Assembly (NCBI GenBank): GCA_037178625.1
Contig: CM074133.1
Span: forward strand, 2,108,001-2,172,000
Reading direction: 5' to 3'
DNA length: 64,000 nt
Source of the DNA: Skeletonema tropicum
Taxonomy: Eukaryota; Bacillariophyta; Thalassiosirophyceae; Thalassiosirales; Thalassiosiraceae
The notes under the pieces were generated by a model that was given only the letters and a program-made list of their open reading frames with translations, did not search any database and was not told where the DNA came from. The position numbers and the translations under genes were made by a program. Below, one piece after another: positions 1 to 10,845 of this stretch. Positions within the stretch are counted from its first letter, which is position 1. The number at the start of each line of letters is the position of its first letter.

Positions 1-1259
1 CCACGTGTACATCATACGTTGTGTACAGCATACTCTATGAGTGTTACTCTTGAACCATATCATCTTTGGAGATTGATTCGGTGGTACAATCCTGATGATT
101 TTGTAGAGTATATACGAGATGAAGTTCTTATGCCTTTTCATGGTAACGGCTAACGGCATGGACGCATAAAGATATAATAATTTATTCTACCAACAAACTT
201 TAGTGATATTCCAATTGCGTGTTGCTTACAACATCTACTCTGTGCTCTAATTATTACATATCATTATAATTATCACAAAAATGACAACATTGTTGCCACA
301 TCAATATCTGAACACAATAGTTGAGTAATTTTCTAAGTTATTATTATTATTGAAAGATATGCTAATGACAACTTCTCCTCCAGAGAACTTGTAGGAGGGC
401 GTCTATCTTCTATCGTCTCTGATAAGGTGCTTGAAGAGCTGTCTCACCATGATGTCAGTGCCTTTCGTAGACGCAGCATTCAGTCTGTTAAGACACGTTT
501 TATTTCTTCATGTACAACATCGTCAACAAAAGCGGCACCAAGATCAGGATTCCTGTCTTCACGATGTTGCCGACAGTCGAATTTGAATGGCGCTGATGGT
601 GGTTCTTCCGCGTTTGTAGTGTCGTAAGAGGATGGTGGGTGGTGTTCGTCTCATCTTCCACGCAGAAATAATCAAGCTCGATGCCCCCTTTTCAATGAGA
701 AGCACGACAAAAAATCTCTAGATGTCATCTAGAAAAAAGTGCGAAGGCGAAATGTTTAAAAAGAGGGTAAGCCCCCGGATTTGGATTTTGCCCGTCATTT
801 ATATCGCTGATTGACAAACGTCATCAAACTTTCTGATCGTGAAAAGGCACACGAAGACACTATCTTCCAAATTTTCGAAAGATGTAAGCGTCGCATCAAT
901 TATGCAAGGTGTTTCATGTCGCAGTAGATGCTATAAATATTACAAAAGATACCACACAACAGATCATTTTGAAGCATACCCTTCTTAACCATTAGTTTGT
1001 TGGCTAAATAGCCAAACGACGGCCGGGTTCTCCGAACTTTTAGGGAAAGAATTAAGCTAAATCCAAGGGTGAATAAATACTAAATCCAACCTTAACACGA
1101 GAGGACGTTGAACCTGAAGCCGCTTGCAAAAACACAGGCTGCACCAACAGAAAAAACAAGCCAAAACCCAACGACCACAAACGGCAATCATTCGATTTTC
1201 ACCATCTTTTCAAATACCAAGTATCTGCCCTCTATCTCTAACAATCAATTCAAATAATC
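1..1259. other. Intergenic / undetermined left edge
   Basis: No gene can be supported. A 38-codon open frame at 38-154 and an open stretch at about 361-627 (ends at a stop near 627; a Ser/Arg-rich 66-residue tail from 427) look mildly coding but match nothing I recognise and may be remnants of genes cut by the window edge or by decay. From about 1100 to 1259 the sequence is CA-rich with many AAC/ACC repeats and leads directly to the next start codon, so it is probably the 5' UTR of the DUF6824 gene. Confidence 0.4.
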
Positions 1260-2570
1260 ATGACGGACGACGAGAAGAAGGATAGCACCACCGCCCCTCC
1301 CAAGGAGGACAGCACTACCCCCGCAAAGGAGGAGGGAGCCGCCGCTGAGGGTGCTTCTCCCGCCCCTGCCGCCGGAACTGCAACAAATGGCGAAGGTGCA
1401 GGTGGATCTGGATTCGGACCGGTGCCAGGCATGGCTGGAGCCAACCCAATGATGATGGGACAGTTCAATGGCCCCATGATGGGAAGTCAGCTCGCCAACA
1501 TGATGGGAGGCTTCTCCACCGGTGACAGCAACGCCCAATTGGCCGCTCAGGCCATGATGCGAAAGCGTCAGTTGGAAATGGCCGGGGACGACTTCGCACC
1601 CACCGTTGGTGCCAAGCGTGCCAAGGCTGAGGTGGAGAGCGCCGCTCTCAAGCAAGCCGTGGCAGATGCCTCAGCGTCTCCAAGCAACCTCCCTCAACAA
1701 GCCCCCATCCCACCTTCCAAGGAGGGGATCAAGTTCTACTCCCGTAACGACGTTCTTTGTGGTCGTGGAGGAGGGACAAATGTTCATCCTGGCAACCGTC
1801 GTTTCCGTGATCTTATCAATGCTAACCGCCGTGCCTACCTTAAAGCTCGCAAGAATGACAAGCCTGCGATCTCTCGCTCCATTGTCCGCACCATTCGTGA
1901 AATGAATGGGCGATTCCTCAAGAAGGATGAGAAGCAAGGCCTTTGGTTCGAAATTGGAGATGATGGCGCCCGTGAGAAGACCAGTCAAGCCCTGAGGCAG
2001 CGTGCTCCTGAGATGAGGAAGATCTTGTTCGAGGATGAGCAGCGTCAACAACAGGCTCAGCAGGAGGCCATCATGCAGCGTCAGTTCATGATGCATCAGG
2101 GTCAGATGCCGGGCATGATGGGTCAAGGAATGATGAACGGTATGCAGATGCAAGGTGGTATGGGAATGCAGGGCATGCATCCCGGCATGATGGGTGGCAT
2201 GAACCCAATGGGAGGCATGGGTGGCATGGGAAGGACCATGCCAAGCATGGGTATGGCTGGCATGAACGCCGAAAACTTTGCAGCTATGCCAAGCAACATG
2301 ACCAGTGGCATGACAGGTAGCATGCCTTCAACTACTGGTATGAACCCAACAGCCGCCGGAGGTGGAAATGGAGGAGCAGGAGGAGAAGATCCACAAGCAA
2401 TGATGGCAAAATACAACATGCTTCACCAGAAGAATCTTCTTGCGCAAGAGAAGGCCATGTTAATGCAACGACTAGCAGGAATTAGCAATCAGCAGAATAA
2501 CATCGAAACCATGACGACAAATACATTGCTCAGTCAGGGTCAAAAGCCGCCAACTCCTAGGGGCGCATGA
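1260..2570 (+). CDS. DUF6824 domain protein (diatom putative nuclear regulator)
   Basis: Uninterrupted 436-codon frame starting ATG ACG GAC. Residues 1-150 are low-complexity (Ala/Gly/Pro, then Met-rich) and include a basic AKRAKAE stretch that could be a nuclear signal. Residues about 157-255 form a complete DUF6824 domain: it opens with SRNDVLCGRGGGTNVHPGN, continues through the FRDLI and YLKARKNDKP segments and closes with WFEIGD and a helix containing EKTSQALRQ. From 265 on it is Gln-, Met- and Gly-rich, with GM/MGGM repeats. The domain is expanded in diatoms and other stramenopiles, where it often sits in proteins with glutamine-rich or bHLH-like parts; its biochemical function is unknown, so a DNA-binding or transcription role is inference. 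No frameshift and no intron. The following 350 bp look like 3' UTR. Confidence 0.85.
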   Translation: MTDDEKKDSTTAPPKEDSTTPAKEEGAAAEGASPAPAAGTATNGEGAGGSGFGPVPGMAGANPMMMGQFNGPMMGSQLANMMGGFSTGDSNAQLAAQAMMRKRQLEMAGDDFAPTVGAKRAKAEVESAALKQAVADASASPSNLPQQAPIPPSKEGIKFYSRNDVLCGRGGGTNVHPGNRRFRDLINANRRAYLKARKNDKPAISRSIVRTIREMNGRFLKKDEKQGLWFEIGDDGAREKTSQALRQRAPEMRKILFEDEQRQQQAQQEAIMQRQFMMHQGQMPGMMGQGMMNGMQMQGGMGMQGMHPGMMGGMNPMGGMGGMGRTMPSMGMAGMNAENFAAMPSNMTSGMTGSMPSTTGMNPTAAGGGNGGAGGEDPQAMMAKYNMLHQKNLLAQEKAMLMQRLAGISNQQNNIETMTTNTLLSQGQKPPTPRGA

Positions 2571-2919
2571 AACGAGGAAAAAAAAACAGGGGACGAAAAA
2601 GAAAAGGATGAAAACAACCAAGGGGATCAGGTTGTCGTGTGTGTGTAGTGTAGGGGGTTAAGTGTGTTAAAATTTCAGAATATTTCAGATTTGCTTGCAT
2701 CGGTTGTGTTTACAGTTTTTCTTCTGCAAGTTGATGTGATAGTGCGGGTATCATCAAGGAATAGCTCAATAGAAAATTGCATTGTCAAATAAATCATCGT
2801 AAAAAATTTTAAATTATTATTAATAGTATTTTGAAACAGAGCGAAGTTCAGATCATTCATTACAAACATCTCCTTTCGACTAAGACTTTTGAGCAAGAGC
2901 TTCTCCAATCTACACCATC
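2571..2919. other. 3' UTR and spacer after DUF6824 gene
   Basis: A-rich run right after the stop, GT-rich stretch at about 2636-2670 and AT-rich tract at 2790-2840. No coding frame with support. It presumably holds the polyadenylation site of the upstream gene and the promoter of the small gene that follows. Confidence 0.4.
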
Positions 2920-3322
2920 ATGGACCAGAACAACAAGCCGTTTGGTCAAGAGAATCATCACAAAGGACGCGGTAAGATGAGAGTTCAATCTCCTCGTAGC
3001 AAGGTAAGTACGTTTCTTCCGTTTTGTCGATGACGAATTCACTTGAAATCCACCTGCACGACTGCCTCGCAGTTGTTCAGTCCCACCATCTCTCCTCATT
3101 CTCTAACTTTCGTCCATCAATCATCCGATCGATATCAAAAAACAGCCAATGGTACTTTCACGAAGAACAAGTTACAAAATTGCCAATGGAAGTCCATTGG
3201 AATGCGCTTCCCCTGTGGTGGCAATGGAGCTGAAGTTCTCGCCAGCGCAAAAACAAAAAAAGTTTAAGAGTAGCTCCAGTGCCAAACCCAAACCAGTCTC
3301 AAATGATTCGAGGCGGCGATGA
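2920..3322 (+). CDS. Small two-exon basic protein, unknown function
   Basis: Found by splicing, not as one open frame. Exon 1 is 2920-3003 (28 codons, MDQNNKPFGQENHHKGRGKM...) and ends at a consensus donor GTAAGT at 3004. Exon 2 starts after AACAG at 3146, keeps phase 0 and runs 59 codons to TGA at 3320-3322, giving 86 residues. The join restores one continuous frame, which is the main support. The product is short and strongly basic (KGRGKMR, KQKKFK, KPKP, RRR at the end) with SP dipeptides and a KFSP motif, suggesting a nucleic-acid-binding or phosphorylated nuclear protein, but no family is recognised. Intron length is 142 bp. The Kozak-like context ACCATCATGG supports the start. Confidence 0.6.
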
Positions 3323-3725
3323 AGTCGATATGGCAACAATGCGTATGGAGAGAAAATCAATTTAGCTATATCTTTGCGGGTGTGTATATTTGAGGATGTT
3401 AGAAGTGATCGTCCAGGCCTTGCGTCCAGGCGCATTGCTAGGACAGTGACTTTATCATTCTTCAACACAATGCAAGTCTTGCTATGTCGTATTTAAAGTA
3501 AAAACTCATCAAGCCCAGAGACTCAGTTTCACTCCTTTGTCTGCAGCAGAATAGGTCTCTCTTCACGTAATCAAGAATTTACTTAGACTCTTTTTTGAGA
3601 TTCTGTGACGTCCATCGAGCAATACCAATGCTAATTGTATGTCGCTAATCGCATATATATACAGTGACTCCAAGCGCTAGATACGATACGGTTATTCTCA
3701 CTCGTACCAATCATCATCTACACAC
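3323..3725. other. Spacer between small gene and broken DUF2358-like gene
   Basis: Convergent 3' ends flank this stretch (plus-strand gene on the left, minus-strand gene on the right). I see no supported gene in it. Confidence 0.35.
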
Positions 3726-5079
3726 TCAAAGCAAACTGCACGAATACCAATTGCAGTTTGCCCTCAACTCATCTCCACTCGGTGCATTCTTCTCAATCAA
3801 CACCTTGTCAGTTTGAGAGATGACTAATCCACCATGATCGTTGCTTGTTGTAAATGTTGATAGATAGACTTTGGATCGTTCGTTATCAATACTACTACTG
3901 CTAGCGGCGTCGTAGCCTAGCCGCCATAACGCCGTGTGTTGATGAATGCTTTTGCCAACTAACGTAGATAACCGGTTATCTACGTTAGTTGGCAAAAGCA
4001 TTCATCAACATAATGAAAGTCGCTAGCGCCGAGATGACTGTCGTGCAGTCCAGAACCTCGTGTTCGCTGAGCGTATGCTTCTAAGCATTACAAGCCTGAC
4101 TGCACTATCAAGTGACAGTCATCTCTAGCCGATTATCTACATTAGATGGAGCATTCTAATGTTGCCCCTGGTGTTCAATATTATCACCATCCCCCCATCA
4201 GACCACAGGCTACTGGCTGGCTACTGATGGCTCTTACTACTCTGGCTCTTACGTGCGCGGAGGTAGAGTACCTGACTCGGGGCTCGAACTAGCGACTTTC
4301 ATTATGTTGATGAATGCTTTTGCCAACTAACGTAGATAACCGCTGTTGATGAATGCTCGGTTATCTACGTTAGTTGGCAAAAGCATTCATCAACATAATG
4401 AAAGTCGCTAGCGCCGAGATGACTGTCGTGCAGTCCAGAACCTCGTGTTCGCTGAGCGTATGCTTCTAAGCATTACAAGCCTGACTGCACTATCAAGTGA
4501 CAGTCATCTCTAACCGGTTATCTACGTTAGTTGGCAAAAGCATTCATCAACAGCATTCATCAACACCGTGATGGTCGACTTTGCAGTGACAGAACAGCAT
4601 ATCAAGTCACATTGAGGTTTGGTATCTTGACTGTAACGTTTGTTGTTCACCCAGCGACAATATGCCTCATATCCTTTAATACGAACATTTTTTGCTCCAT
4701 TTTCCTCGTCAGAAGATTGATATTGAAAGCCATCACTAAAGTAGGATGGACATCCAAGACCAGTCACCAGCCAAGATGTTTCACGGATTGAATCATTGAT
4801 ACCATCGCACATTCTTTCGGTATTTAGTCCAAGAGATTTTGGTGCATTCCAATCTATATCGTCCAAGATGGATTTGTTGGTGTTCGTGTCTGTAGCGGCA
4901 AATGAAAGTTTTGGATGCATCAACGTTGCAGAGCATGATGTTGCATACATCAACTTCTTGAGCACATGTCTGCGATTGATGATGATGATGCTACTAGCAG
5001 AGGAAACTTCATCAGGAAGAAGAAGAAGAAGAAGCGCAAGCGTAATGATGATGATGATGCTAAGAATACTATCATTCAT
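3726..5079 (-). pseudogene. Plastid/lumen NTF2-like (DUF2358-type) protein split by transposon
   Basis: The 5' part (5079 down to 4571) encodes a hydrophobic leader, a second segment with RRHVLKKL followed by LSFAA (resembling a Tat-type lumen signal), and then a domain with SYFSDGFQYQS and VRIKGYEAYCR, like the DUF2358 NTF2-like family. The frame breaks after the residues STIT. The missing C-terminus resumes at 3931 and continues to 3726 with ALWRLGYDAA...YLSTF and ends EKNAPSGDELRANCNWYSCSLL-like. A 629-bp element sits exactly between the halves with CCGTG duplicated on both sides; removing the element and one CCGTG gives an unbroken frame through the junction. The family assignment is tentative, but the split is clear. 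The gene is either dead or this is a disrupted allele. With the insertion, translation runs into the terminal repeat and stops at 4522. Confidence 0.7.
3937..4565. mobile_element. Fold-back DNA transposon (MITE-like), 5-bp TSD
   Basis: The termini are inverted copies of TGTTGATGAATGC (3937) and GCATTCATCAACA (to 4565), flanked by the direct repeat CCGTG (3932-3936 and 4566-4570). The left end is a near-perfect palindrome at 3937-4013: the terminal sequence through GCCAACTAACGTAGATAACC is followed at once by its reverse complement. A module of about 115 bp (4013-4128) is repeated directly at 4400-4516; each copy is itself a hairpin bounded by GAGATGACTGTC and GACAGTCATCTC. The centre (about 4160-4303) is unique. 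No coding frame, so it is non-autonomous. It interrupts the DUF2358-like gene. Confidence 0.85.
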
Positions 5080-5559
5080 TTTCGGAAATAATCGTCATCC
5101 ATCGAGATGTGAGTGCTGTGTGACAAGTGCGAAGTGCGCTCTCTCTCAAAATAGCTGAGTGCAACTGCAATCGCCAAGTGCGTCGAAGAGAGACAGATCA
5201 AAGATGGAGATTATCTCGCCCACAATACTATTATCACTGGGTATCACAGCTTGAAGTGACGCTGGCCTTGGTGCAATCAGGTGTAATCAACCACAATGTC
5301 CAACTGCTGACAAAGAAGTGCTGCCAATAATAATTGCGGAGCGAAAAGCGAGACATCAGATCGAAGATGGAGAACGGAGAAGGATGGAGATAGTCTGCCT
5401 TTTTATCACAGCTCATTTATCGCCCCAAATAAATCATAGATCATGGGCGAGACACGCACATGCTCTGTGGTAGCATACGATACCTCCTTATCAGCATACT
5501 GATGATGTTATAATAGTGCCTTTATCCAATTGAATATACACACAAACAACAGAACCAGC
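5080..5559. promoter_or_regulatory. Divergent intergenic region: DUF2358-like gene / TAF5
   Basis: About 480 bp between two divergently oriented start codons. Two loosely similar blocks contain a GATCRAAGATGGAGA-type string (about 5197 and 5358), and no open frame is supported. It probably contains both promoters, but no specific element can be named. Confidence 0.35.
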
Positions 5560-8500
5560 ATGCCACCACGTCGAAGAACCAGCACCCGAGGGAGCAAAAA
5601 AGATGATATCAAATCATCATCATCCTCTACCAAAGCCGCCAACGCTAACGATGATGACAAATCCACCGCTTCCACCACTAATGAACAACCACAGCAACAG
5701 CAACAAATTGGTAGTGGCGCACCCAACTCTCCAAAAGAAATCAGTAATAATGCCACCACCACCGCCACCGATACTACTACTACTACTAATGAAACAAAAC
5801 CATCTCAATCCGAAGAGGCAGTGGTAATGGAATTTCTCAACAAGTATGGAATGGCAAATGCTGCTTCGGAACTATCCAAATTATTAAAATTGGAACGAGA
5901 GGATAAAAAGTTGAAATTACAAAGTGAGAATGCTGCTGGCTCGTCTGCGTCTGCTGGCTGGGCTGGTGGGAGTAACAAGAGAAAACGTGATGAGGCAGCA
6001 ACAGCAGCTGCAACTGGCGACGGTAAAGGTAATCAGGGGGGAGGAACTGATGGAGAAACAACCAAGAAGAAATTACCACCGATTGATTACAATGTGGATG
6101 AAGATGCAGATATGGATGGGGATGCTGTCATGACAGAGAATGCTGACGGTAACAACAATAACAGTAATGATCCCAAAACGAATCCAGCAATAACTGCAGG
6201 ATCCTCTGATAGTAAGACCAAGGGAGATGAAACAACAGCTGCTGCCACAACAGGTGCAAATAACAATGACAATGCCGCCAATAATTCACTAACTGCCGCA
6301 ACAGGTGGAGGATATGGATATGATCTTGATTCATCACCCGGAATAGCCCTTTGGGGGGTGGGATATGCACCTCCATTGGTAAATCGAAAGGTGACACGCT
6401 TTCTGCTGGAGGGGAGGGAGGAGGATCGCAAGAAGGAAGCTGCCGCTGCTTCTGCTGACAAAATGAAAGATAATGACAAAGAGATGGATGAAGAGGAGGC
6501 ATTGGCAACAGCAGAAGTTCGAGATGAGGCACGCAGGTACATTGAAGGGTTTACTTGTTTGATTACGTGGATTTTATCATTACCAGACGATCCTGCCAAT
6601 CCTATTGGTCGTCCATCATCGTCAGATTCGAACGACAACAACAATGGAGGAGAGAATCATCGTCCTCATGAGGGTCTTGCTACCCTTGTGAAACATTCAC
6701 TGGCAGCTGCGACAAATAAAAGTGTGGAACACGTCACCCTACCACTGGGTGCCACTGCAGTCATCCCCTCTGCCGAATCACTGGACCGTCATATACTCTT
6801 GCCCCCATCCTCCAAACCAGAATTGCTCAATGTATCCTTCCCCCTAATGGTGCATTCCTACTGTGAACTCCTCACATGTGGATTAGAACACACCGCCCAG
6901 GCACTCTTGGACACATTACCGTCATTTATACGATCAGATCCACCCATTGGAAATTGCCGATATGGAGAAATGCAACTCGACCAAAATGATTGTCGAATTA
7001 AATGATGATGTGACGGCACAAAGTCTCGTGGTGGCGGAGATTAAATCACTGAATAATCACGCGACATCCTTCCAAAAGAAGAAGATTGAAATTGAAAAGG
7101 CATTGGGGGCAATGCGGCAGGCGCAGCAAATTAATCCGGCTCAATTTGTCAATGGGACGGATGAGGAACGACGCCTTCGTGATCATGAGCACAATCATGG
7201 CAAGTTGAGTCAGAATTTGTCAAGGATTAAACGCAAGGTGCAGGAGTTGACCGAGACGAATGCCTCGCTGACTGCGAAACTAGGGACAAATGTGTTTATA
7301 CGGAAGGTTCGTGCAATGAAATGGAATCTTTCTATTAGTACCGAGACATTTAATCTACTTTCGGGCTTCCTATCCTCACGTGATGAGTTGCTCCCAATGA
7401 GTGCATTGTTACAAAGTCGTTGTCATTTGATTGTCGAGAAGAGGGATCCATTGCCATTTTGTCCCCCGGCATCTGTTGGAGGATATGGATGGTCGTGACT
7501 ATGAATGATGCCAAGAAGGTTCGATGGGCCTGCTCCTACTCACCCGGTAGCACGTGCGATTGAGGCTGGAGAAGACATGGAATGCTGTTGGTGGCGTGGA
7601 TGGATCAGAACCTCAACACAAATTGGCCAGATCGATTCTTACTCAGTCAGAAGCGCTCCCCTTCCCAAAGTATCGACTTGACGAAGGAGATGGTACCGAT
7701 GCCGAAGCTCGATCGGCTGTTGAATTTAATAGGGCACTATTAGTGAATGGATTTCGACGATTGGAGGCGTTGGAGCTTGAAGCGCGAGTACGAAGCGGGG
7801 CTCTTGTCGTCAAAATCGAAGCAAATACATGTCGCTGATCCATTGTCACCATCCATTCTCTTGGGGTCGCTCTGTTCCTCGTCGGAAGCGGACGCTGGTG
7901 CTGGAGCGCCATGGGCAGAGCCGAATATTGGAATAACCTCTGCATCTATTTGCCCTCCAGACGGAAGAAAGGTGGCTGTTGGGTGTGATGATTCCGCAGT
8001 GCGAATCTTTTCTCTGGATCGCACGTCATCCAAGAAGAGTGAGGGTACTGGTGCTGCATCTTTGGGGGAATCCATCAATGGTACTTTTGGGGCATAAGAA
8101 TGGCTTTCCAGTGTTTGATGTCGATTGGACACGCAATGGTCGTACTCTTCTCAGTGCCGGTGGCGACTGGCACTGTTCGTCTATGGGATACACAAGCGGT
8201 TGGACCTTATGGTCGGCTATCTAATGTATCACAACAAAAAGGCAGCTCAAGCAGCAGTTCTGGAGGTGTTGCCACCAGTACATCTCTCAGCAGGCAGTGT
8301 TGAAATCCCAGGCTCAAAAGCTGAACCACTCGTTCGAAGTTGGCGGTGCAGCTTTGGCTGTTTATAGAGGACATGCACCTGGTACGCCAGTCTGGTCTGT
8401 TTCGTCTGCTACCATGCGGATACTACTTTGCCTCAGCTGGCTCTGATTACACAGCGAGGATATATGCAACAGATCGAAGCACTTCTGTGCGTGTATTGAG

Positions 8501-9107
8501 TGGTCATGTCAGTCCGAATGTCAACTTGCGTCACTTGGCACCCCAACTGCAACTACGTAGTGACTGCTAGTGATGATAAGACTTGTAGAATGTGGGATAT
8601 TCAAACTGGTCGGTGTGTTAGACTTTTATCAGGAAGTGCGAGTGGTTTGAATTTAGGTTAGGGTGTCTCCATCAGGAAGATATGCCGCAGCTGCATGGAC
8701 ACGACAATGTTGTGCGAATTTGGGACCTCGGTAACGGACGGTTGGTAAATGAACTTCCGTCCAGAGCATATTCCTGGTCAAGTAGAAGGAAGTATCCAGT
8801 CAATCGCTTTTAGTTCGTGCGGAGCAGCTCTTGCTGTTTCCGGAGACAACTGTGTCCGAATCTGGGATGTGCGAGGTGTAGGAAATCATCTCTCGAACCC
8901 AGACTACTTTGCTGCTACGAGAGGACCGGCGGCCACATCATCCATTAGCAATGGTGTCCAGACATGTAACAAATCCCTTGTCAGAAGTCGAGCAAGCCAG
9001 AGCCGGGACCAGAGGCCCCAACTAAAGTTTATCAGACAAACAATGTTTCGGTTTTGGACCTCAAGTACACAAAGAGAAATTTGTTACTTGCAGTTGGTGA
9101 TTATTGA
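5560..9107 (+). CDS. TAF5: TAF5, WD40 subunit of TFIID/SAGA (frameshifted here)
   Basis: Start ATG at 5560 ([14 protein letters not shown]). The protein reads as a LisH-like helix ([18 protein letters not shown]), a TAF5 N-terminal domain ([37 protein letters not shown]), a linker, then WD40 repeats. Recognisable blades include [86 protein letters not shown] and [23 protein letters not shown]. It ends with [18 protein letters not shown] and TGA at 9105-9107, as TAF5 C-termini do. The reading frame changes about ten times after 6950 (near 6990, 7500, 7780, 8090, 8185, 8300, 8410, 8520, 8650, 8720). TAF5 is a scaffold of TFIID and SAGA, normally essential and single copy, so consensus indels are likelier than true loss. 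A degenerate duplicate is the alternative. Confidence 0.85.
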
Positions 9108-9170
9108 GTGGAACACAACTTCATTATTATTTGGATCAAGTAGTAAACAAACAAATTGCGTAACTTAACA

Positions 9171-10502
9171 TCAGTGTATGCTGAATAATATCATATTTCT
9201 CTTACAGTGCGCTTCCCTGCTTTCTTGACTGATCCAAAGGTTACAGTCAGATACAAGTCGTAGAATGGTATCGGGAACGCGGTCTTGGTCACCACTTTGC
9301 TGTACATACAGAGCTAAAAAGCCACGAAATTGCTCAACGCTTCTCAGATATGGACGAACCAAGAACGACCACATCTTGACTCTCCAATCTTTCCAATCGG
9401 ATGCGTTGAACGAAGGATCATTTTCTGGTTGCAAGCTACTTCCGGAAGATCCAACGTAAATGCTTTTGAATGTATAGATAGCTTGGTGGTGGGTAGAGTT
9501 CGGCCATTTCCAAATACTGAGAAGCAATTTCTACAGTAGAATTTGCTTTGATGCCAGTTTCCGATTGAATAGTTGAGTTGAATGCTTGATGGTTTGATAA
9601 GTAATCCAGTTGCTACCATCACTGCATGACACTTTGTTCTCTCCATTACTAAAGCAACATCGTTGTGACAAGATATACCTCCATTGAGCACAACCGGAAG
9701 ATCAGCTAAAGCTGATACTATCTCTCTTCCTGCTTCCCAATCTGGTCTTCCATTATGCTTTTCTTCCCTCCTTCGACAATGAACTGCAAGAAAATCGATC
9801 CCTGCCGACTGCAACTTCTTTGCAAACACAATGGTATCATCAACTCCACCATCTAATACTCTTATTTTTGCAGATAGCGTTGGTTTGGTGGTAATTCTTC
9901 TATTTTGATCTCTACTACAATACATGTCAATCGCTTGTCTCATTAAACCTATGCAGGATATTGTTGCATCCATATCCCTTTCAACTAAAAAGGCACCGAA
10001 TCCTTCTTTCTTTGCACACTTCTTGCGGACAAGCCAAGATTGAGATCAATACCAAATGGTAATGTCGCAGTGTTGTTATGATATATGTCCAAAACTGCAG
10101 AGGTTGCTTTGCCAAGAGTTTGTGGCGACGATCCGCACAATTGTACTACTAGATGTGATGTATCTGTTGATGACGTTTCGTGTAGTAGATATGCAGCCTC
10201 TTCTACCGAATCCTGTTCGACCTGCCTTGTCAATCTTTAACTCCTTAAAGCTCTGAAATCGATGTTGTTGTTGTTGTTGCTTGTCTAGGATCATCCTTGC
10301 TAAAAACAAGTTCATGAACAGAGATCACATCATGATCTCGAAGCATTGGAGAATAAGCAAGAGATGCATTGCCATGCTTGCGTGCAAGCTCTCTCATTGC
10401 AAGTTCTGAGCCTCGCACCATTGGTGATAGATATACTCCTTTTGGAAGACGCATTTTGGGTTGTAGTTTGGTCATGAATGCTTGTCGGAGGGCTTGTTGC
10501 AT
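9171..10502 (-). CDS. tRNA-dihydrouridine synthase, Dus1-like (frameshifted here)
   Basis: The start is MQQALRQAFMTKLQPKMRLPKG at 10502. Family landmarks in order: LSPMVRGSELAMRELARKHG and AYSPML (FMN barrel start), HLVVQLCGSSPQTLGKA, FGIDLNLG, CPQ followed by AKKEGFGAFL (active-site Cys loop), DFLAVHCRRREEKHNGRPDW, LPVVLNGGI and VMVATGLLIKP. The C-terminal helical domain reads EIASQYLEMAELYPPPSYLY and WSFLVRPYLRSVEQFRGFL. It reduces uridine to dihydrouridine in tRNA using FMN and NADPH. At least seven frame changes occur; in the Cys loop two single extra bases (a T near 10024 and an A near 10032) separate NLG from CPQ and from AKKEG. It lies tail-to-tail with TAF5, 64 bp apart, and both are equally damaged. 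Its start is head-to-head with the next gene. Confidence 0.8.
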
Positions 10503-10845
10503 TCTCGCCTCTGTAAATTGAATTTTGGCAGAGGTTTATGACTACATGGTCAGGCTAAGTATCATATGGCGCACTACTTTTGGCCGCTGGCATGGTCCAC
10601 TATTGGTCAATTCTGCTCTGGCTCGCCGCTCATCGCCATTGCCATATCGCCATGTCTTGGTGGGTACTGGTACTAGCTTGAGAGGGGATAGGAGGAGGAG
10701 GGAGGAGGAGGAGAGGGGGAAAGAGGGGAAGGAAAAAAGAGAATGGCGACAGACGGACAAACCCTCGCTCCAAAGCTCATAATATTCGCAGATTTTATTT
10801 TCAGCCGCGTCGGCTTTGTGTACCCCTACTGTTTATTATTGCATC
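10503..10845. promoter_or_regulatory. Divergent promoter region, Dus / Cox1-tail gene
   Basis: There are 343 bp between the two start codons. It contains a purine-only tract at about 10681-10742 (GGA/GAG/AAA-rich), followed by a TTTTATTTTC stretch close to the right-hand gene. No coding frame is supported. Confidence 0.4.

Noticed and set aside
1245..2419. Several long minus-strand frames opposite the DUF6824 gene
   Set aside because: They are shadows of the plus-strand codon bias (GC-rich, Met/Gly repeats) with no domain.
6990..9100. Introns to explain frame changes in TAF5
   Set aside because: Conserved residues are continuous across each change, and no GT-AG pairs of suitable length bracket them.
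9265..9539. Plus-strand frames opposite the Dus C-terminus
   Set aside because: The minus strand carries recognisable Dus helical-domain sequence.
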